Shown here: positions 7,952 through 16,794 of the stretch, in pieces | Position numbering within the stretch: position 1 is the first letter of the stretch | Layout of the letters: the number at the start of each line of letters is the position of its first letter | DNA from: Variovorax paradoxus | Lineage (GTDB): Bacteria; Pseudomonadota; Gammaproteobacteria; Burkholderiales; Burkholderiaceae_C | NCBI RefSeq assembly: GCF_000834655.1 | Contig: NZ_JXQQ01000097.1 | Coordinates: 1-64,000 of the forward strand | Length of the DNA: 64,000 nt | Direction of reading: 5' to 3' | The notes under the pieces: model-generated | What the model was told of the DNA's origin: nothing | Database searches by the model: none | Seen by the model: the letters and a program-made list of their open reading frames with translations, nothing else | Program-made: the position numbers and the translations under genes

Positions 7952-8737
7952 ATGCACATCCAGTTCAACCAGCGCCGCGTTCTCGTCACCGGCTCCACGA
8001 GCGGCATCGGCTTCGCTGCGGCCCGCGCCTTCCTGGCGGCGGGGGCCCACGTCGTCATCAATGGGCGCAGCGACGCCAGCGTGGCCGCCGCGCTGTCGCG
8101 GCTCGGCGATGTGCCGCAAGTCGCGGGGTTCGCCGGCGACCTCGCGACGCAAGCGGACTGCGCGCGGCTGTTCGAGGCGCACCCGTCCTTCGACATCGTC
8201 ATCAACAACCTCGGCATCTACGGGCCTGAGGATTTCTTCGAGACGTCCGACGACACCTGGGCGCACTTCTTCCAGACCAACGTGATGTCGGGCGTCCGGC
8301 TGGCACGCCACTACGCGCCCGGCATGGTGGCGCGCGGGTGGGGCCGCATCGTGTTCGTGTCGTCGGAGTCCGCGCTGAACATACCGGCGGACATGATTCA
8401 TTACGGCTTCACCAAGACCGCGCAACTGGCCATCTCGCGCGGCCTGGCCAAGCGCCTTGCCGGAACAGGCGTGACGGTCAACGCCGTGCTGCCGGGCCCG
8501 ACGCTCTCGGACGGCGTGGCCGACATGCTCAAGGCCGACGTCGAGCGCTCGGGATCGAGCCTGGAACAGGTGGCCGCCGACTTCGTCATGGCGCACCGCG
8601 GCTCGTCGATCCTGCGGCGCGCAGCCACCGTGGACGAGGTCGCCCACATGATCGTCTACGCCAGCTCGGAGCAGGCGTCGGCCACCACCGGCGCGGCCTT
8701 GCGCGTGGACGGCGGTGTCGTCGACAGCATCGCGTAG
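7952..8737 (+). CDS. short-chain dehydrogenase/reductase (SDR)
   Basis: 261 residues of the classical SDR fold: nucleotide-binding TGSTSGIGFA near residue 14, NNLGIYG in place of NNAG, and a catalytic Ser (VSSES) followed by Tyr and Lys in YGFTKTA (Y-x3-K). A C-terminal SSEQASATTGAALRVDGG segment is typical of NAD(P)H-dependent SDRs. The ATG at 7952 (MHIQFNQRR) immediately precedes the first strand; upstream in-frame starts add an unconserved tail. Divergent from the LysR gene and 105 nt before the nitroreductase gene. Substrate unknown. Confidence 0.88.
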   Translation: MHIQFNQRRVLVTGSTSGIGFAAARAFLAAGAHVVINGRSDASVAAALSRLGDVPQVAGFAGDLATQADCARLFEAHPSFDIVINNLGIYGPEDFFETSDDTWAHFFQTNVMSGVRLARHYAPGMVARGWGRIVFVSSESALNIPADMIHYGFTKTAQLAISRGLAKRLAGTGVTVNAVLPGPTLSDGVADMLKADVERSGSSLEQVAADFVMAHRGSSILRRAATVDEVAHMIVYASSEQASATTGAALRVDGGVVDSIA

Positions 8738-8842
8738 CGCAACTCCCTTCTTTTCTTCCGCTTCGTCTCTGCGTGCGCCGCCCTGCGTTCGGGCAGGGCG
8801 GGGATGTCGCACGCTTTTTTTCGCAACCACAGAGGACCCCTC

Positions 8843-9460
8843 ATGACCCATCCCGCACTGAGCGCCATCCACGAGCGCCGCACCACCAACCTGTTCGACC
8901 CCGCGCATCGCATCACCGACGCGCAGATCGAGGAACTCGTGCGCCTGGCCACCAGCGCGCCCACGTCGTTCAACCTGCAGAACTGGCGCTTCATCGCCGT
9001 GCGCACCGACGAGGCCAAGGCGCGCCTGCGTGCGCTGGCCTGGGACCAGGCCAAGATCACCGAGGCCGCGGTGACGTTCATCGTCGTCGGCCAATTGGCC
9101 GATCACCGCGTGATGGCGGACCGCCTCGCCCCGGCAGTGGCGGCCGGAATCATGCCGGCGGCCATGGTGCCGGGCTGGGAGGCGGCGGCCAAGAGCCTGT
9201 ACTTCGAGCAGCCCCAGCGCCAGCGCGACGAGGCGGTGCGCAGCGCCACCTTTGGCGCGGGCACGTTGATCCATGCCGCACAGGCCCAGGGGCTGGGCTC
9301 CGCGCCGATGATCGGCTTCGATGCGTCGGCGGTCGCAGAGGCGTTCGGGCTGGCCGAGGACGAAGTTCCGGTGATGCTGCTCGCAATCGGCCAAGCCCTG
9401 CCGGAGAACTGGCCGCGCAAGCCGCGCCGCCCGCTGCAGCAAGTGCTGGCGCTGGTGTGA
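8843..9460 (+). CDS. nitroreductase-family flavoprotein
   Basis: 205 residues, beginning with IHERRTTNLFDP and the FMN-contacting LATSAPTSFNLQNWRFI segment, and ending in a small LLAIGQALP block, all typical of the nitroreductase superfamily (FMN-dependent NAD(P)H reductases of nitro compounds or quinones). AGAGGA 8 nt before the ATG at 8843 supports this start. The gap to the DoxX gene is 16 nt, so the two form an operon, probably with the SDR gene. Natural substrate unknown. Confidence 0.88.
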   Translation: MTHPALSAIHERRTTNLFDPAHRITDAQIEELVRLATSAPTSFNLQNWRFIAVRTDEAKARLRALAWDQAKITEAAVTFIVVGQLADHRVMADRLAPAVAAGIMPAAMVPGWEAAAKSLYFEQPQRQRDEAVRSATFGAGTLIHAAQAQGLGSAPMIGFDASAVAEAFGLAEDEVPVMLLAIGQALPENWPRKPRRPLQQVLALV

Positions 9461-9476
9461 GCAAGGGCTCCCACGC

Positions 9477-9887
9477 ATGACGCCCCTCGTCGAAGCCATC
9501 TTGCGCAGCCGCTGGTTCGTGCTGCTTGCGCGGCTCGCGCTGACCTTCGTGTTCTGGAGCGCCGGGCTGGCCGGCATCTTCGACTTTCCCGCGAAGGTTG
9601 CCGAGATGCGCCAGGTCGGGCTCTCGCCCGCACCGGCCTACGCGGTCGCCGTGACGCTGGTGCAACTGGGCGGCGCCGCGCTCGTCATCTCCAATCGGTG
9701 GGCCTGGCTCGGCGCGGGCGGCCTTGGCGTGTTCCTGGCGATGACGATCCCGATCGCGCATCCCTTCTGGACGATGAGCGAGCCGCAGCGCACCTTCGAG
9801 TTCTACGTGGTGCTGGAGCACGTGTCGCTGATCGGCGGGCTCATGGTGGCCGCCGCGCTGGGGCAGCGAACGCATGCGGGCCGATAG
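9477..9887 (+). CDS. DoxX-family membrane protein
   Basis: 136 residues with four predicted membrane helices (about 15-33, 52-72, 76-92 and 110-128). The N-terminal LARLALTFVFWSAGLAGIFDFP and the conserved HPFW are DoxX-family features. Members sit in the inner membrane and often accompany oxidoreductases in redox-stress operons, as here with a nitroreductase. No catalytic residue can be named. Confidence 0.82.
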   Translation: MTPLVEAILRSRWFVLLARLALTFVFWSAGLAGIFDFPAKVAEMRQVGLSPAPAYAVAVTLVQLGGAALVISNRWAWLGAGGLGVFLAMTIPIAHPFWTMSEPQRTFEFYVVLEHVSLIGGLMVAAALGQRTHAGR

Positions 9888-9912
9888 CCCGGCCGCGCGG
9901 CACCGCGTTTCG

Positions 9913-10026
9913 TTACTTTCTTTTCTTCGTGGCCACGACCTTCAAGACGATGAAAAGGACGACTGCGAGCGCGCCAGTGGCAATCGAGATGATGGTCAGT
10001 AGGTCGATGGCATTGTCCAGGTCCAT
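9913..10026 (-). CDS. 37-residue single-pass membrane protein
   Basis: MDLDNAIDLLTIISIATGAL begins a protein with an acidic N-terminus, one hydrophobic helix (about residues 8-30) and a basic C-terminus (KKRK), predicting N-out/C-in topology. The start is supported by a strong AAGGAG on the minus strand 6 nt upstream. A longer in-frame reading to 10266 is low-complexity and unlikely. The gene lies convergent to doxX, 25 nt away. Function unknown. Confidence 0.6.
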   Translation of the reverse strand: MDLDNAIDLLTIISIATGALAVVLFIVLKVVATKKRK

Positions 10027-10274
10027 GCGGGGTGCTCCTTTTGCGGCCAGTGTGGGGTAGTGCGGTCGGTGCGTCGATTGCTCGAAGGCGCTACGTCTTT
10101 TGGCAGGCGCCGGGGCGTTGCATTGCATTCGGTGGGGGCGCCGCGCCGTCGATGAGCGAGCGCTCCGCCTGAGTAAGGAAGACTGCTTTGCGGTCGCGTG
10201 AGGGCAGGGTATCGTTATCGGGAACGTCGATGGCCTCTTCGGCCACGGACATCCAACCGGTGTCACCCATCCTC

Positions 10275-10874
10275 ATGAGCGAAGCATCTTCCAACGCGCC
10301 GCCGCTGCAACCCCGGATCGAAAGCCGCATCCTGTCGCTCCGCGACCAGCGCGTGATGCTCGACTCCGACCTCGCGATGCTCTACGACGTGCAGACCAAG
10401 GTGCTGGTGCAGGCGGTCAAGCGCAATGCCGAGCGCTTTCCGGCCGACTTCATGTTCCAGCTCTCGCCCAAGGAGTGGGCGGCTTTGAGGTCACAAACCG
10501 TGACCTCAAACCCCGGCCGCGGCGGCCGTCGCACAGCGCCTTATGTGTTCACGGAGCAGGGCGTGGCGATGCTCTCGTCGGTGCTCGGGAGCCCGCGCGC
10601 CATCGCGGTGAACATCGAGATCATGCGCACCTTCGTGCGCGTGCGCGCGCTGATCGCCACGCACCAGGATCTGGCCAAGCGGTTGAGCGAACTGGAGCAG
10701 AAAACCGGGCAGATCGATATGCGGCAGGACGCCTTCAGCCGGAATACGCGCAATCAATTGCTGCAGGTGTTCGAGGCGATCAAGGCGCTGACGGTGCCGG
10801 ATGATCCGCCGAGGCGGCCTATCGGGTTTGGGACGGGGGAGGAGAAGAAGGCGAAGGGGCGGGGGGAGAAGTAA
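10275..10874 (+). CDS. ORF6N (KilA-N-type) domain DNA-binding protein
   Basis: 199 residues. The N-terminal ORF6N domain (about residues 12-95) has ILSLRDQRVMLDSDLAMLY, then KRNAERFPADFMFQL and VFTEQGVAMLSSVL. A helical, probably coiled-coil segment follows (about 110-150) with a Lys/Gly-rich tail. ORF6N proteins derive from phage antirepressor and KilA-like proteins but are common as single chromosomal genes. The start is taken at 10275 (MSEASSNAPP); 10230 is possible. No adjacent phage genes, but the C4-like leader lies 3.4 kb upstream. Confidence 0.85.
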   Translation: MSEASSNAPPLQPRIESRILSLRDQRVMLDSDLAMLYDVQTKVLVQAVKRNAERFPADFMFQLSPKEWAALRSQTVTSNPGRGGRRTAPYVFTEQGVAMLSSVLGSPRAIAVNIEIMRTFVRVRALIATHQDLAKRLSELEQKTGQIDMRQDAFSRNTRNQLLQVFEAIKALTVPDDPPRRPIGFGTGEEKKAKGRGEK

Positions 10875-11076
10875 GCAATTGCGAAGGGCGGGTGCCCGTT
10901 GGGCTCGCAGCCGAGGATCGGCGGCTTGCTGCTCGAAAAGCGCCCTGGACGATCCCGGAATACATCCCAAAAGCCGGAAACCGCCACCCGATAGCCGGCG
11001 GCTCATCCAAAGCTCGACTTGCTGCGTACATCTCCCAGCAGCACCCACCTGGCGTGCCCACCGAGGAGAACCCGCC

Positions 11077-12123
11077 ATGCCCCAAGCCCTCACCTCCGCC
11101 CTCCACTGGGTAGAAAAAGGCCTAGTCCCCGACCCCTTCATCCGCCGAGGCATCCGCCGCCTCCTCAAGGACCGCCTGACCGAACTCCACGCCGGCGACC
11201 CCTTGACCGCGGCCGACCTCACCCAAGCCTTCGTGGCCCAGATGCGCTCATCCCACCTGGCGCCTCTCCCCGAAAAGGCCAACGAACAACACTACGAAGT
11301 CCCCGCCGCCTTCTTCGCCCAGGTGCTGGGCAACCACCGCAAATACAGCAGCTGCTACTGGCCCGAAGGTACCCAGACGCTGGAGCAAGCCGAAGCCGCC
11401 GCCCTCTCGGCCACCTGCGAACGCGCCGGCCTCGTCGACGGCCAGGACGTCATGGAACTGGGCTGCGGCTGGGGCTCCCTCACGTTGTGGATGGCCGAGA
11501 AGTACCCGAACAGCTGGATCACGGCCCTGTCCAACTCCAATTCCCAGCGCGAATACATCGAAGCCCAGGCCGCGCAGCGGGGCCTGGCCAACGTGCGCGT
11601 GCTGACCCGCGACATCAACGCCTTCGACACCGACGACCGCTTCGACCGCATCGTCTCCGTCGAGATGTTCGAGCACCTGCGCAACTGGCCGCAGGCCTTC
11701 GCCAACGTGGCTCGCTGGCTCAAGCCGGAGGGCCGGTTCTTCATGCACGTGTTCGCGCACCGCGAGGCGCCGTATCCGTTCGAAGTGCGCGATGCGAGCG
11801 ACTGGATGAGTAAGTATTTCTTCTCCGGCGGCATGATGCCCAGCGACGACCTCGCACTGCACTGCCAGGACGACCTGCGCCTCCTGCGGCGCTGGCGGTG
11901 GGAGGGCAGCCACTACCAGCGCACGGCCGAGGCGTGGCTGCGCAACATGGACGCGCGCCGCGACGAGCTGCGCCCGCTGTTCAAGGCCACCTACGGCGCG
12001 GAGGCCAATGTGTGGTGGACGCGATGGCGGTTGTTCTTCATGTCGGTGGCGGAACTGTTCGGCTTCGATGGCGGGCAGCGCTGGTGGGTGAGCCACTACC
12101 TCTTCGAGCGACGCGCATCATGA
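11077..12123 (+). CDS. cyclopropane-fatty-acid-synthase-like SAM methyltransferase
   Basis: 348 residues. The SAM-binding motif MELGCGWGSLTLWMA lies near residue 127, with later VSVEMFEHLRNW. An upstream YEVPAAFF segment and KYSSCYWPEG match the CFA-synthase/mycolic-acid-methyltransferase family, which methylates lipid substrates. The ATG at 11077 has GAGGAG 8 nt upstream. It heads a cluster with DUF1295 and DUF6134 genes, a grouping seen in proteobacteria. A modified membrane lipid is a reasonable guess for the product, but the substrate is unknown. Confidence 0.82.
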   Translation: MPQALTSALHWVEKGLVPDPFIRRGIRRLLKDRLTELHAGDPLTAADLTQAFVAQMRSSHLAPLPEKANEQHYEVPAAFFAQVLGNHRKYSSCYWPEGTQTLEQAEAAALSATCERAGLVDGQDVMELGCGWGSLTLWMAEKYPNSWITALSNSNSQREYIEAQAAQRGLANVRVLTRDINAFDTDDRFDRIVSVEMFEHLRNWPQAFANVARWLKPEGRFFMHVFAHREAPYPFEVRDASDWMSKYFFSGGMMPSDDLALHCQDDLRLLRRWRWEGSHYQRTAEAWLRNMDARRDELRPLFKATYGAEANVWWTRWRLFFMSVAELFGFDGGQRWWVSHYLFERRAS

Positions 12124-12130
12124 GGCTCGT

Positions 12131-12219
12131 CCCCAGGCTTCGCGCACTTCGTGCCGCTTCTCCTTCCCCCTGCCGGGGGCAACAACGATGGCCCGGCGAA
12201 GCCGGTTCCATGGTGTTCC
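12131..12219. repeat. 89-bp dispersed repeat, copy 1
   Basis: Begins ccccaggcttcgcgcacttc and ends ccatggtgttcc. A second copy in opposite orientation lies at 26144-26232 with about 85% identity by eye. It fills the gap between the CFA-like and DUF1295 genes. Confidence 0.8.
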
Positions 12220-12244
12220 TCGAAAGTCCGGGAGCGGCTGTCTT

Positions 12245-13039
12245 ATGAGCGGTATCGCCCTGGCTGGATTGGCATGGACCGCGCTGGTCGTGCTGCTGAC
12301 CTGGCTCGCCAGCCTCGCGCGCCATGACGTGAGCCTTGTCGATCGCGTGTGGCCCGTCTGCATCGTGGGCGCGGGGCTCGTGTATTTCGCGCTGGTGCCG
12401 GGCCACACGCCGCGGGGCCTGTGCATGGCGGTGCTGGGCACGGCGTGGGCGGTGCGGCTGTGCCTCTACATCACCTGGCGCAACTGGGGGCACGGCGAAG
12501 ACCGCCGCTACCAGGCCATTCGCGCGCGCAACCAGCCGGGCTTTGCGTTCAAGAGCCTGTACCTCGTGTTCGCGCTGCAGGCGGTGCTCGCGTGGATCGT
12601 CTCCGCGCCGTTCCTGCCGGGCATGACGGCGGCGCGGCCGCTCGGGTGGATCGACGTCGTCGGCATCGCGCTCGCGCTGTTCGGCCTGTTCTTCGAGGCC
12701 ATCGGCGATGCGCAGATGGCGCGCTTCAAGGCCGACGCCGCCAACAAGGGCAAGGTGATGGACCGTGGCCTCTGGCGCTACACACGCCATCCCAACTACT
12801 TCGGCGAGGCCTGCGTCTGGTGGGGGCTGTGGCTCATCGCCATCGGCGGCGCGGGCCTGGGGGGCGCATGGACCGTCGTCTCTCCGCTGCTCATGACGTG
12901 GCTGCTGCTGAAGGTGTCGGGCGTGAGCATGCTCGAAGCCGACATCGGCGAGCGCCGCCCCGCGTACCGCGACTACATCGCGCGAACCAATGCTTTCGTG
13001 CCGGGGCCGGTGCGCCACTCAAAGTCCGAGGCATCATGA
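12245..13039 (+). CDS. DUF1295 (steroid 5-alpha-reductase-like) membrane protein
   Basis: 264 residues with about seven hydrophobic segments and the C-terminal signature of the isoprenylcysteine methyltransferase/5-alpha-reductase superfamily: LWRYTRHPNYFGEACVWWG near residues 177-195, then EADIGERRPAYRDYI. It is an integral inner-membrane protein probably acting on lipid or isoprenoid substrates. It starts after the repeat element and overlaps the next gene by ATGA, so the two are coupled. Confidence 0.85.
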   Translation: MSGIALAGLAWTALVVLLTWLASLARHDVSLVDRVWPVCIVGAGLVYFALVPGHTPRGLCMAVLGTAWAVRLCLYITWRNWGHGEDRRYQAIRARNQPGFAFKSLYLVFALQAVLAWIVSAPFLPGMTAARPLGWIDVVGIALALFGLFFEAIGDAQMARFKADAANKGKVMDRGLWRYTRHPNYFGEACVWWGLWLIAIGGAGLGGAWTVVSPLLMTWLLLKVSGVSMLEADIGERRPAYRDYIARTNAFVPGPVRHSKSEAS

Positions 13040-13689
13040 AAAAAGAACACTGGCTCTTCGCGTTGGCGCTGCTGGCGAGCGGCGCTGCGTCGGCAAGCGG
13101 CACGGCCACCGGGCCCGCGAGCGGCGAATGGAACTTCCGCGTGCTGCTCGACGATGCGCCCATCGGCGAGCACCGCTTTGCGCTCGCGGCCAACGGCGAA
13201 GAGCGCAGGCTGACGAGCGAGGCGGCGTTCGCGGTCAAGCTGCTGGGTGTCACGGTCTACCGATACCGGCACACCGCCACCGAGAACTGGCGCGGCGACT
13301 GCCTGCGCCAGCTCGTCTCCAGGACCGACGACGACGGCACGCCCGAGAAGGTGGACGCCAGCGCAACCGGCGACAACGTGCTGGCCGTCACCACGCCCAA
13401 GGGCACGCAGCCGGTCGACGGCTGCGTGATGAGCTTCGCTTACTGGAACCCCGCCATCCGCAAGCAGGAACGGCTGCTCAATTCGCAAAGCGGCAAGCTC
13501 GAGGCGGTGCAGGTCAGCCGCGCGGGCAGCGGCACGGTCGAGGTGCGCGGCCAGGCGGTGGCGGCCACGCGCTGGCGCATCGCGACGCCGGCCCAGCCGA
13601 TCGACGTCTGGTACTCGGCGCAGGGCGAATGGATCGGCCTGGACTCCACCGTCAGCGGCAGCCGCAAGCTCAGCTACCGGCTGAAGTAG
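13036..13689 (+). CDS. DUF6134-type secreted protein
   Basis: 217 residues with a signal peptide (MKKEHWLFALALLASGAASA). The mature part is beta-rich with GEWNFRVLLDDAPIGEHRF near the start and MSFAYWNPAIRKQERLLN in the middle, features I associate with DUF6134. It is probably periplasmic and may bind a lipid. Coupled by ATGA overlap to the DUF1295 gene. Family assignment is moderate; function unknown. Confidence 0.7.
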   Translation: MKKEHWLFALALLASGAASASGTATGPASGEWNFRVLLDDAPIGEHRFALAANGEERRLTSEAAFAVKLLGVTVYRYRHTATENWRGDCLRQLVSRTDDDGTPEKVDASATGDNVLAVTTPKGTQPVDGCVMSFAYWNPAIRKQERLLNSQSGKLEAVQVSRAGSGTVEVRGQAVAATRWRIATPAQPIDVWYSAQGEWIGLDSTVSGSRKLSYRLK

Positions 13690-13698
13690 ATCGCCGCC

Positions 13699-15021
13699 TC
13701 AACGCGAGGCGACGACGACGGGCGCATCCGCCGCATCCGCGGGTGAGGGGCTGCGCCCGATCATCCATGCGCACAGCGCCGACACCGCCCCCGCGAACAG
13801 CACGTACATGCAGATCTGCCACGGATCGCCGCCGCCCGATTTGAGCAGCGCGGTCGCGATGATCGGCGTGATGCCCGAGGCGAAGATGCCCGAGAACTGG
13901 TAGACGAAGCTGATGCCGGTGTAGCGCACCTTCGCGTCGAACAAGTCGCAGAACAACGCCGCTTCGGGCCCGTACACCGAGGCATACAGGATGCCGAACG
14001 GCACGATGATCGCGAGCCACACCAGCAGCACGTTGCCGCCGCTGTGCGTCATGAGCCAGAAGCCGGGGAAGGCCGACACCGCGGTGATGATCGATCCCCA
14101 CATGTAGACCCTGCCGCGCCCCATCTTGTCGGAGAGCCGGCCGAAGAAGGGGATGAAGAAGATCATCACGATCGCCGCGGCCATCACGCCCAGCAGCGCA
14201 TCGGTGCGGCTGATCTTGATGGTGCTCGTGAGGTAGTTGATCGAGAACACGCCGAAGATATTGAAGAACACCCCGTCGATGTAGCGCGCGCCCATGCCCT
14301 TCAATACATTGCCGGGGTAGCGGCGGATCATGTCCATGAACGGAATGCGCAGCTCGGCGTTGCGCGCCTTCACGGCCGCGAACTCGGGCGTTTCCTGCAC
14401 GTGCAGGCGGATGTACATCCCCACCAGCACCATTACGCCGGAAATTAGGAAGGCGATGCGCCAGCCCCAGGACATGAACTGCTCGTCGGTGAGGAGCGAC
14501 GACAGCAGCGCCACCACGCCCGAGGCCAGGCACAGGCCGATGGCCAGCCCGATCTGCGGCAGCGAGGCATAGAAGCCGCGCTTGTCCTTCGGCGCGTATT
14601 CGTATGCCATGAGCACCGCGCCGCCCCATTCGCCGCCCAGGCCAATGCCCTGCGCGATGCGAAGCAGCAGCAGCAGCACGGGCGCCGCGATGCCGATCTG
14701 CGCATAGGTGGGCACCAGGCCGATGAGGAAGGTGGCCACGCCCATGATCATCAGCGTGATGATGAGCATGCTCTTGCGGCCGATCTTGTCGCCGAAGTGG
14801 CCGAAGATCACGCCGCCCAGGGGCCGCGTGACGAAGCCCACCGCGAAGGTCGTGTAGGCCAGCAGCACCGACACCACCGGATCGCTCCCCGGAAAGTACA
14901 GCTTGCTGAACACGATGCCGGCCACCACGCCGTACAGGAAGAAGTCATACCACTCGATGGTGGCGCCCACCAGGGCGGAGATGACCACCCTGCGAATCGC
15001 TTTCTCGTCGGTTGCGCTCAT
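13699..15021 (-). CDS. MHS-family MFS transporter (metabolite:H+ symporter)
   Basis: 440 residues with twelve predicted helices. The start ATIEWYDFFLYG, the loop GHFGDKIGRKSML and GIGLGGEWGGAVLMAYE are hallmarks of the MHS (ShiA/ProP/KgtP-like) group of proton symporters for organic acids, betaines or shikimate. A good TTGGAGA precedes the ATG at 15021. It lies 53 nt downstream of the GMC oxidoreductase on the same strand and probably imports that enzyme's substrate or a related compound. Substrate not deducible. Confidence 0.87.
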   Translation of the reverse strand: MSATDEKAIRRVVISALVGATIEWYDFFLYGVVAGIVFSKLYFPGSDPVVSVLLAYTTFAVGFVTRPLGGVIFGHFGDKIGRKSMLIITLMIMGVATFLIGLVPTYAQIGIAAPVLLLLLRIAQGIGLGGEWGGAVLMAYEYAPKDKRGFYASLPQIGLAIGLCLASGVVALLSSLLTDEQFMSWGWRIAFLISGVMVLVGMYIRLHVQETPEFAAVKARNAELRIPFMDMIRRYPGNVLKGMGARYIDGVFFNIFGVFSINYLTSTIKISRTDALLGVMAAAIVMIFFIPFFGRLSDKMGRGRVYMWGSIITAVSAFPGFWLMTHSGGNVLLVWLAIIVPFGILYASVYGPEAALFCDLFDAKVRYTGISFVYQFSGIFASGITPIIATALLKSGGGDPWQICMYVLFAGAVSALCAWMIGRSPSPADAADAPVVVASR

Positions 15022-15074
15022 GTGTTTGTCTCCAATGCGTTGTTGTCGGGGTGGCCTCTGCGGGCCTTCGGGTG

Positions 15075-16697
15075 CTAGTGCCTGGCGTCCTCTCTGATCA
15101 GGTCGACGGCCTTCTCGGCCATCATCACGGCGGGTGCGTTGGTGTTGCCGGACACCAGCGTCGGCATCGCCGAGCAATCGATCACCCGCAGGCCCGCGAT
15201 GCCGTGCACGCGAAGGCGCGCATCGACGACGGCGAGCGGGTCGCTTCCCATGCGGCAGGTGCCGGTGGGGTGGAAGATGGTGGCGCCGTTGTTCCGGCAG
15301 AACTCGAGCAGGTCTTCGTCGCTCGCCGCCGCGGGGCCGGGCTTCACTTCGCGCTTCACATACGGCTTCATCGCGGGCGCGTCGGCAATGGCACGCGCGG
15401 CCCGCACGCCGGCGACGGTGGTCGCGCGGTCGAGCTCGGTCGCCAGGTAGTTGGGCTGCATCTCGGGCGGCTCGGCCGCATCGAGCGAGCGGATGCGGAT
15501 GTGCCCGCGCGACTCGGGCCGCAGCTGGCACACCGACATCGTGAAGCCCGAGTACGGATGCACCTTGCCGCCGGCCATGTCGGCCGAGAGCGTGGCCACG
15601 TGGAACTGGATGTCGGGCGTCGCGGCCACGGGGTTGCCGTGCCGGTCTTTCAGCGCGCGCATGAAGCAGCCGCCCTGGTTGATGCCCACCGCCAGCGGGC
15701 CGGTGCGGTGCAGCAGCCACTCCATGCCCATGCCGATCTGGCCGGTCCAGGAGTTGAGCTGGTCGTTGGTGGTGATGGGCTTCGTGCACTCGTAGCCGAG
15801 GCGGATCTGCAGGTGGTCCTGCAGGTTTTCGCCGACGCCGGGAAGTTCGTGCACGACAGGGATGCCGAAGCGATCGAGCAGCGCGCGCGGCCCGATGCCC
15901 GAGAGCTGCAGCAGCTGAGGCGACTGGATCGAGCCGGCCGAAAGCAGCACCTCGCCGCGGCAGCGCGCGGTCTTCGATTCACCGCCTTGCCGGTAGGTGA
16001 TGCCGACGGCGCGCCGGCCTTCGAACACGAGCTTGCCCGCGAGCGCGTCCGTCTCGATGCGCAGGTTGGGGCGGTGCTTCGCTGGCGTGAGGTAGGCCTT
16101 GGCCGTGCTGCAGCGCCAGCCCCTGTGCGTGGTCAGCTGGTAGTAGCCCGCGCCTTCCTGCGCTGCGCCGTTGAAGTCTTCGGTGCGGGGCACGCCGGTC
16201 TGCCGGGCGCCGTCGATGAAGGCTTCGATCAGTTCGTGTTTCGCAGCGATGTCCGACACCTTCAGCGGCCCGTCGCCGCCGTGGAAGGCGTCGCCGCCGC
16301 GCTGGTTGCCCTCGGACTTGATGAAGTAGGGCAGCACGTCGTCGTAGCCCCAGCCCGCGTTGCCGAGCGCGGCCCAGTGGTCGTAGTCCTCGCGCTGGCC
16401 GCGGATGTAGATGAGGCCGTTGATCGCGCTCGATCCACCCAGCGTCTTGCCGCGCGGCCAGTAGATGCGGCGGCCGTTCATGTTGGGGTCGGGGTCGGTC
16501 TCGAAGCGCCAGTTGTAGGTGGGGCTCCACATGGTCTTGCCGTAGCCGATGGGCAGGTGGATCCAGAGCGACTTGTCGGGCGGCCCGGCTTCGAGCAGCA
16601 GCACGCGCGTGGCCGGGTCTTCGCTCAGCCGGCCCGCCAGCACGCAGCCGGCCGATCCGGCGCCGACGACGATGTAGTCGAACTCTTCATCACGCAT
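15075..16697 (-). CDS. GMC-family FAD oxidoreductase (choline dehydrogenase-like)
   Basis: 540 residues. The FAD-binding start DYIVVGAGSAGCVLAGRLSE gives GxGxxG near residue 12. It continues with GMC signature 1 (GKTLGGSSAINGLIYIRG), signature 2 (LLSAGSIQSPQLLQLSGIGP), and the active-site HPTGTCRMG and GNTNAPAVMMAEKAVDLI C-terminal blocks. Members oxidise alcohols such as choline, alkyl alcohols or polyethylene glycol and pass electrons to the membrane. The start at 16697 puts the FAD motif at the N-terminus. It is divergent from an IclR gene across a 97-nt promoter region and probably co-transcribed with the MHS transporter. Confidence 0.9.
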   Translation of the reverse strand: MRDEEFDYIVVGAGSAGCVLAGRLSEDPATRVLLLEAGPPDKSLWIHLPIGYGKTMWSPTYNWRFETDPDPNMNGRRIYWPRGKTLGGSSAINGLIYIRGQREDYDHWAALGNAGWGYDDVLPYFIKSEGNQRGGDAFHGGDGPLKVSDIAAKHELIEAFIDGARQTGVPRTEDFNGAAQEGAGYYQLTTHRGWRCSTAKAYLTPAKHRPNLRIETDALAGKLVFEGRRAVGITYRQGGESKTARCRGEVLLSAGSIQSPQLLQLSGIGPRALLDRFGIPVVHELPGVGENLQDHLQIRLGYECTKPITTNDQLNSWTGQIGMGMEWLLHRTGPLAVGINQGGCFMRALKDRHGNPVAATPDIQFHVATLSADMAGGKVHPYSGFTMSVCQLRPESRGHIRIRSLDAAEPPEMQPNYLATELDRATTVAGVRAARAIADAPAMKPYVKREVKPGPAAASDEDLLEFCRNNGATIFHPTGTCRMGSDPLAVVDARLRVHGIAGLRVIDCSAMPTLVSGNTNAPAVMMAEKAVDLIREDARH

Positions 16698-16760
16698 GCT
16701 GGGCACCCGGGGAGTGGAACAATCGCTTCCGATCCGCCGCATCCTAGGTTATTGTTTTTC

Positions 16761-16775
16761 GGAACGCAATGTTCC
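16761..16775. promoter_or_regulatory. palindromic operator GGAAC-N5-GTTCC
   Basis: A perfect palindrome with 5-nt arms sits in the 97-nt divergent promoter region between the GMC and IclR genes, 20 nt before the IclR start. The same half sites, in the opposite order, occur before the IclR gene at 28028. Binding by the IclR protein is inference. Confidence 0.55.
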
Positions 16776-16794
16776 ATTTTTAAGGTTTACCCGC

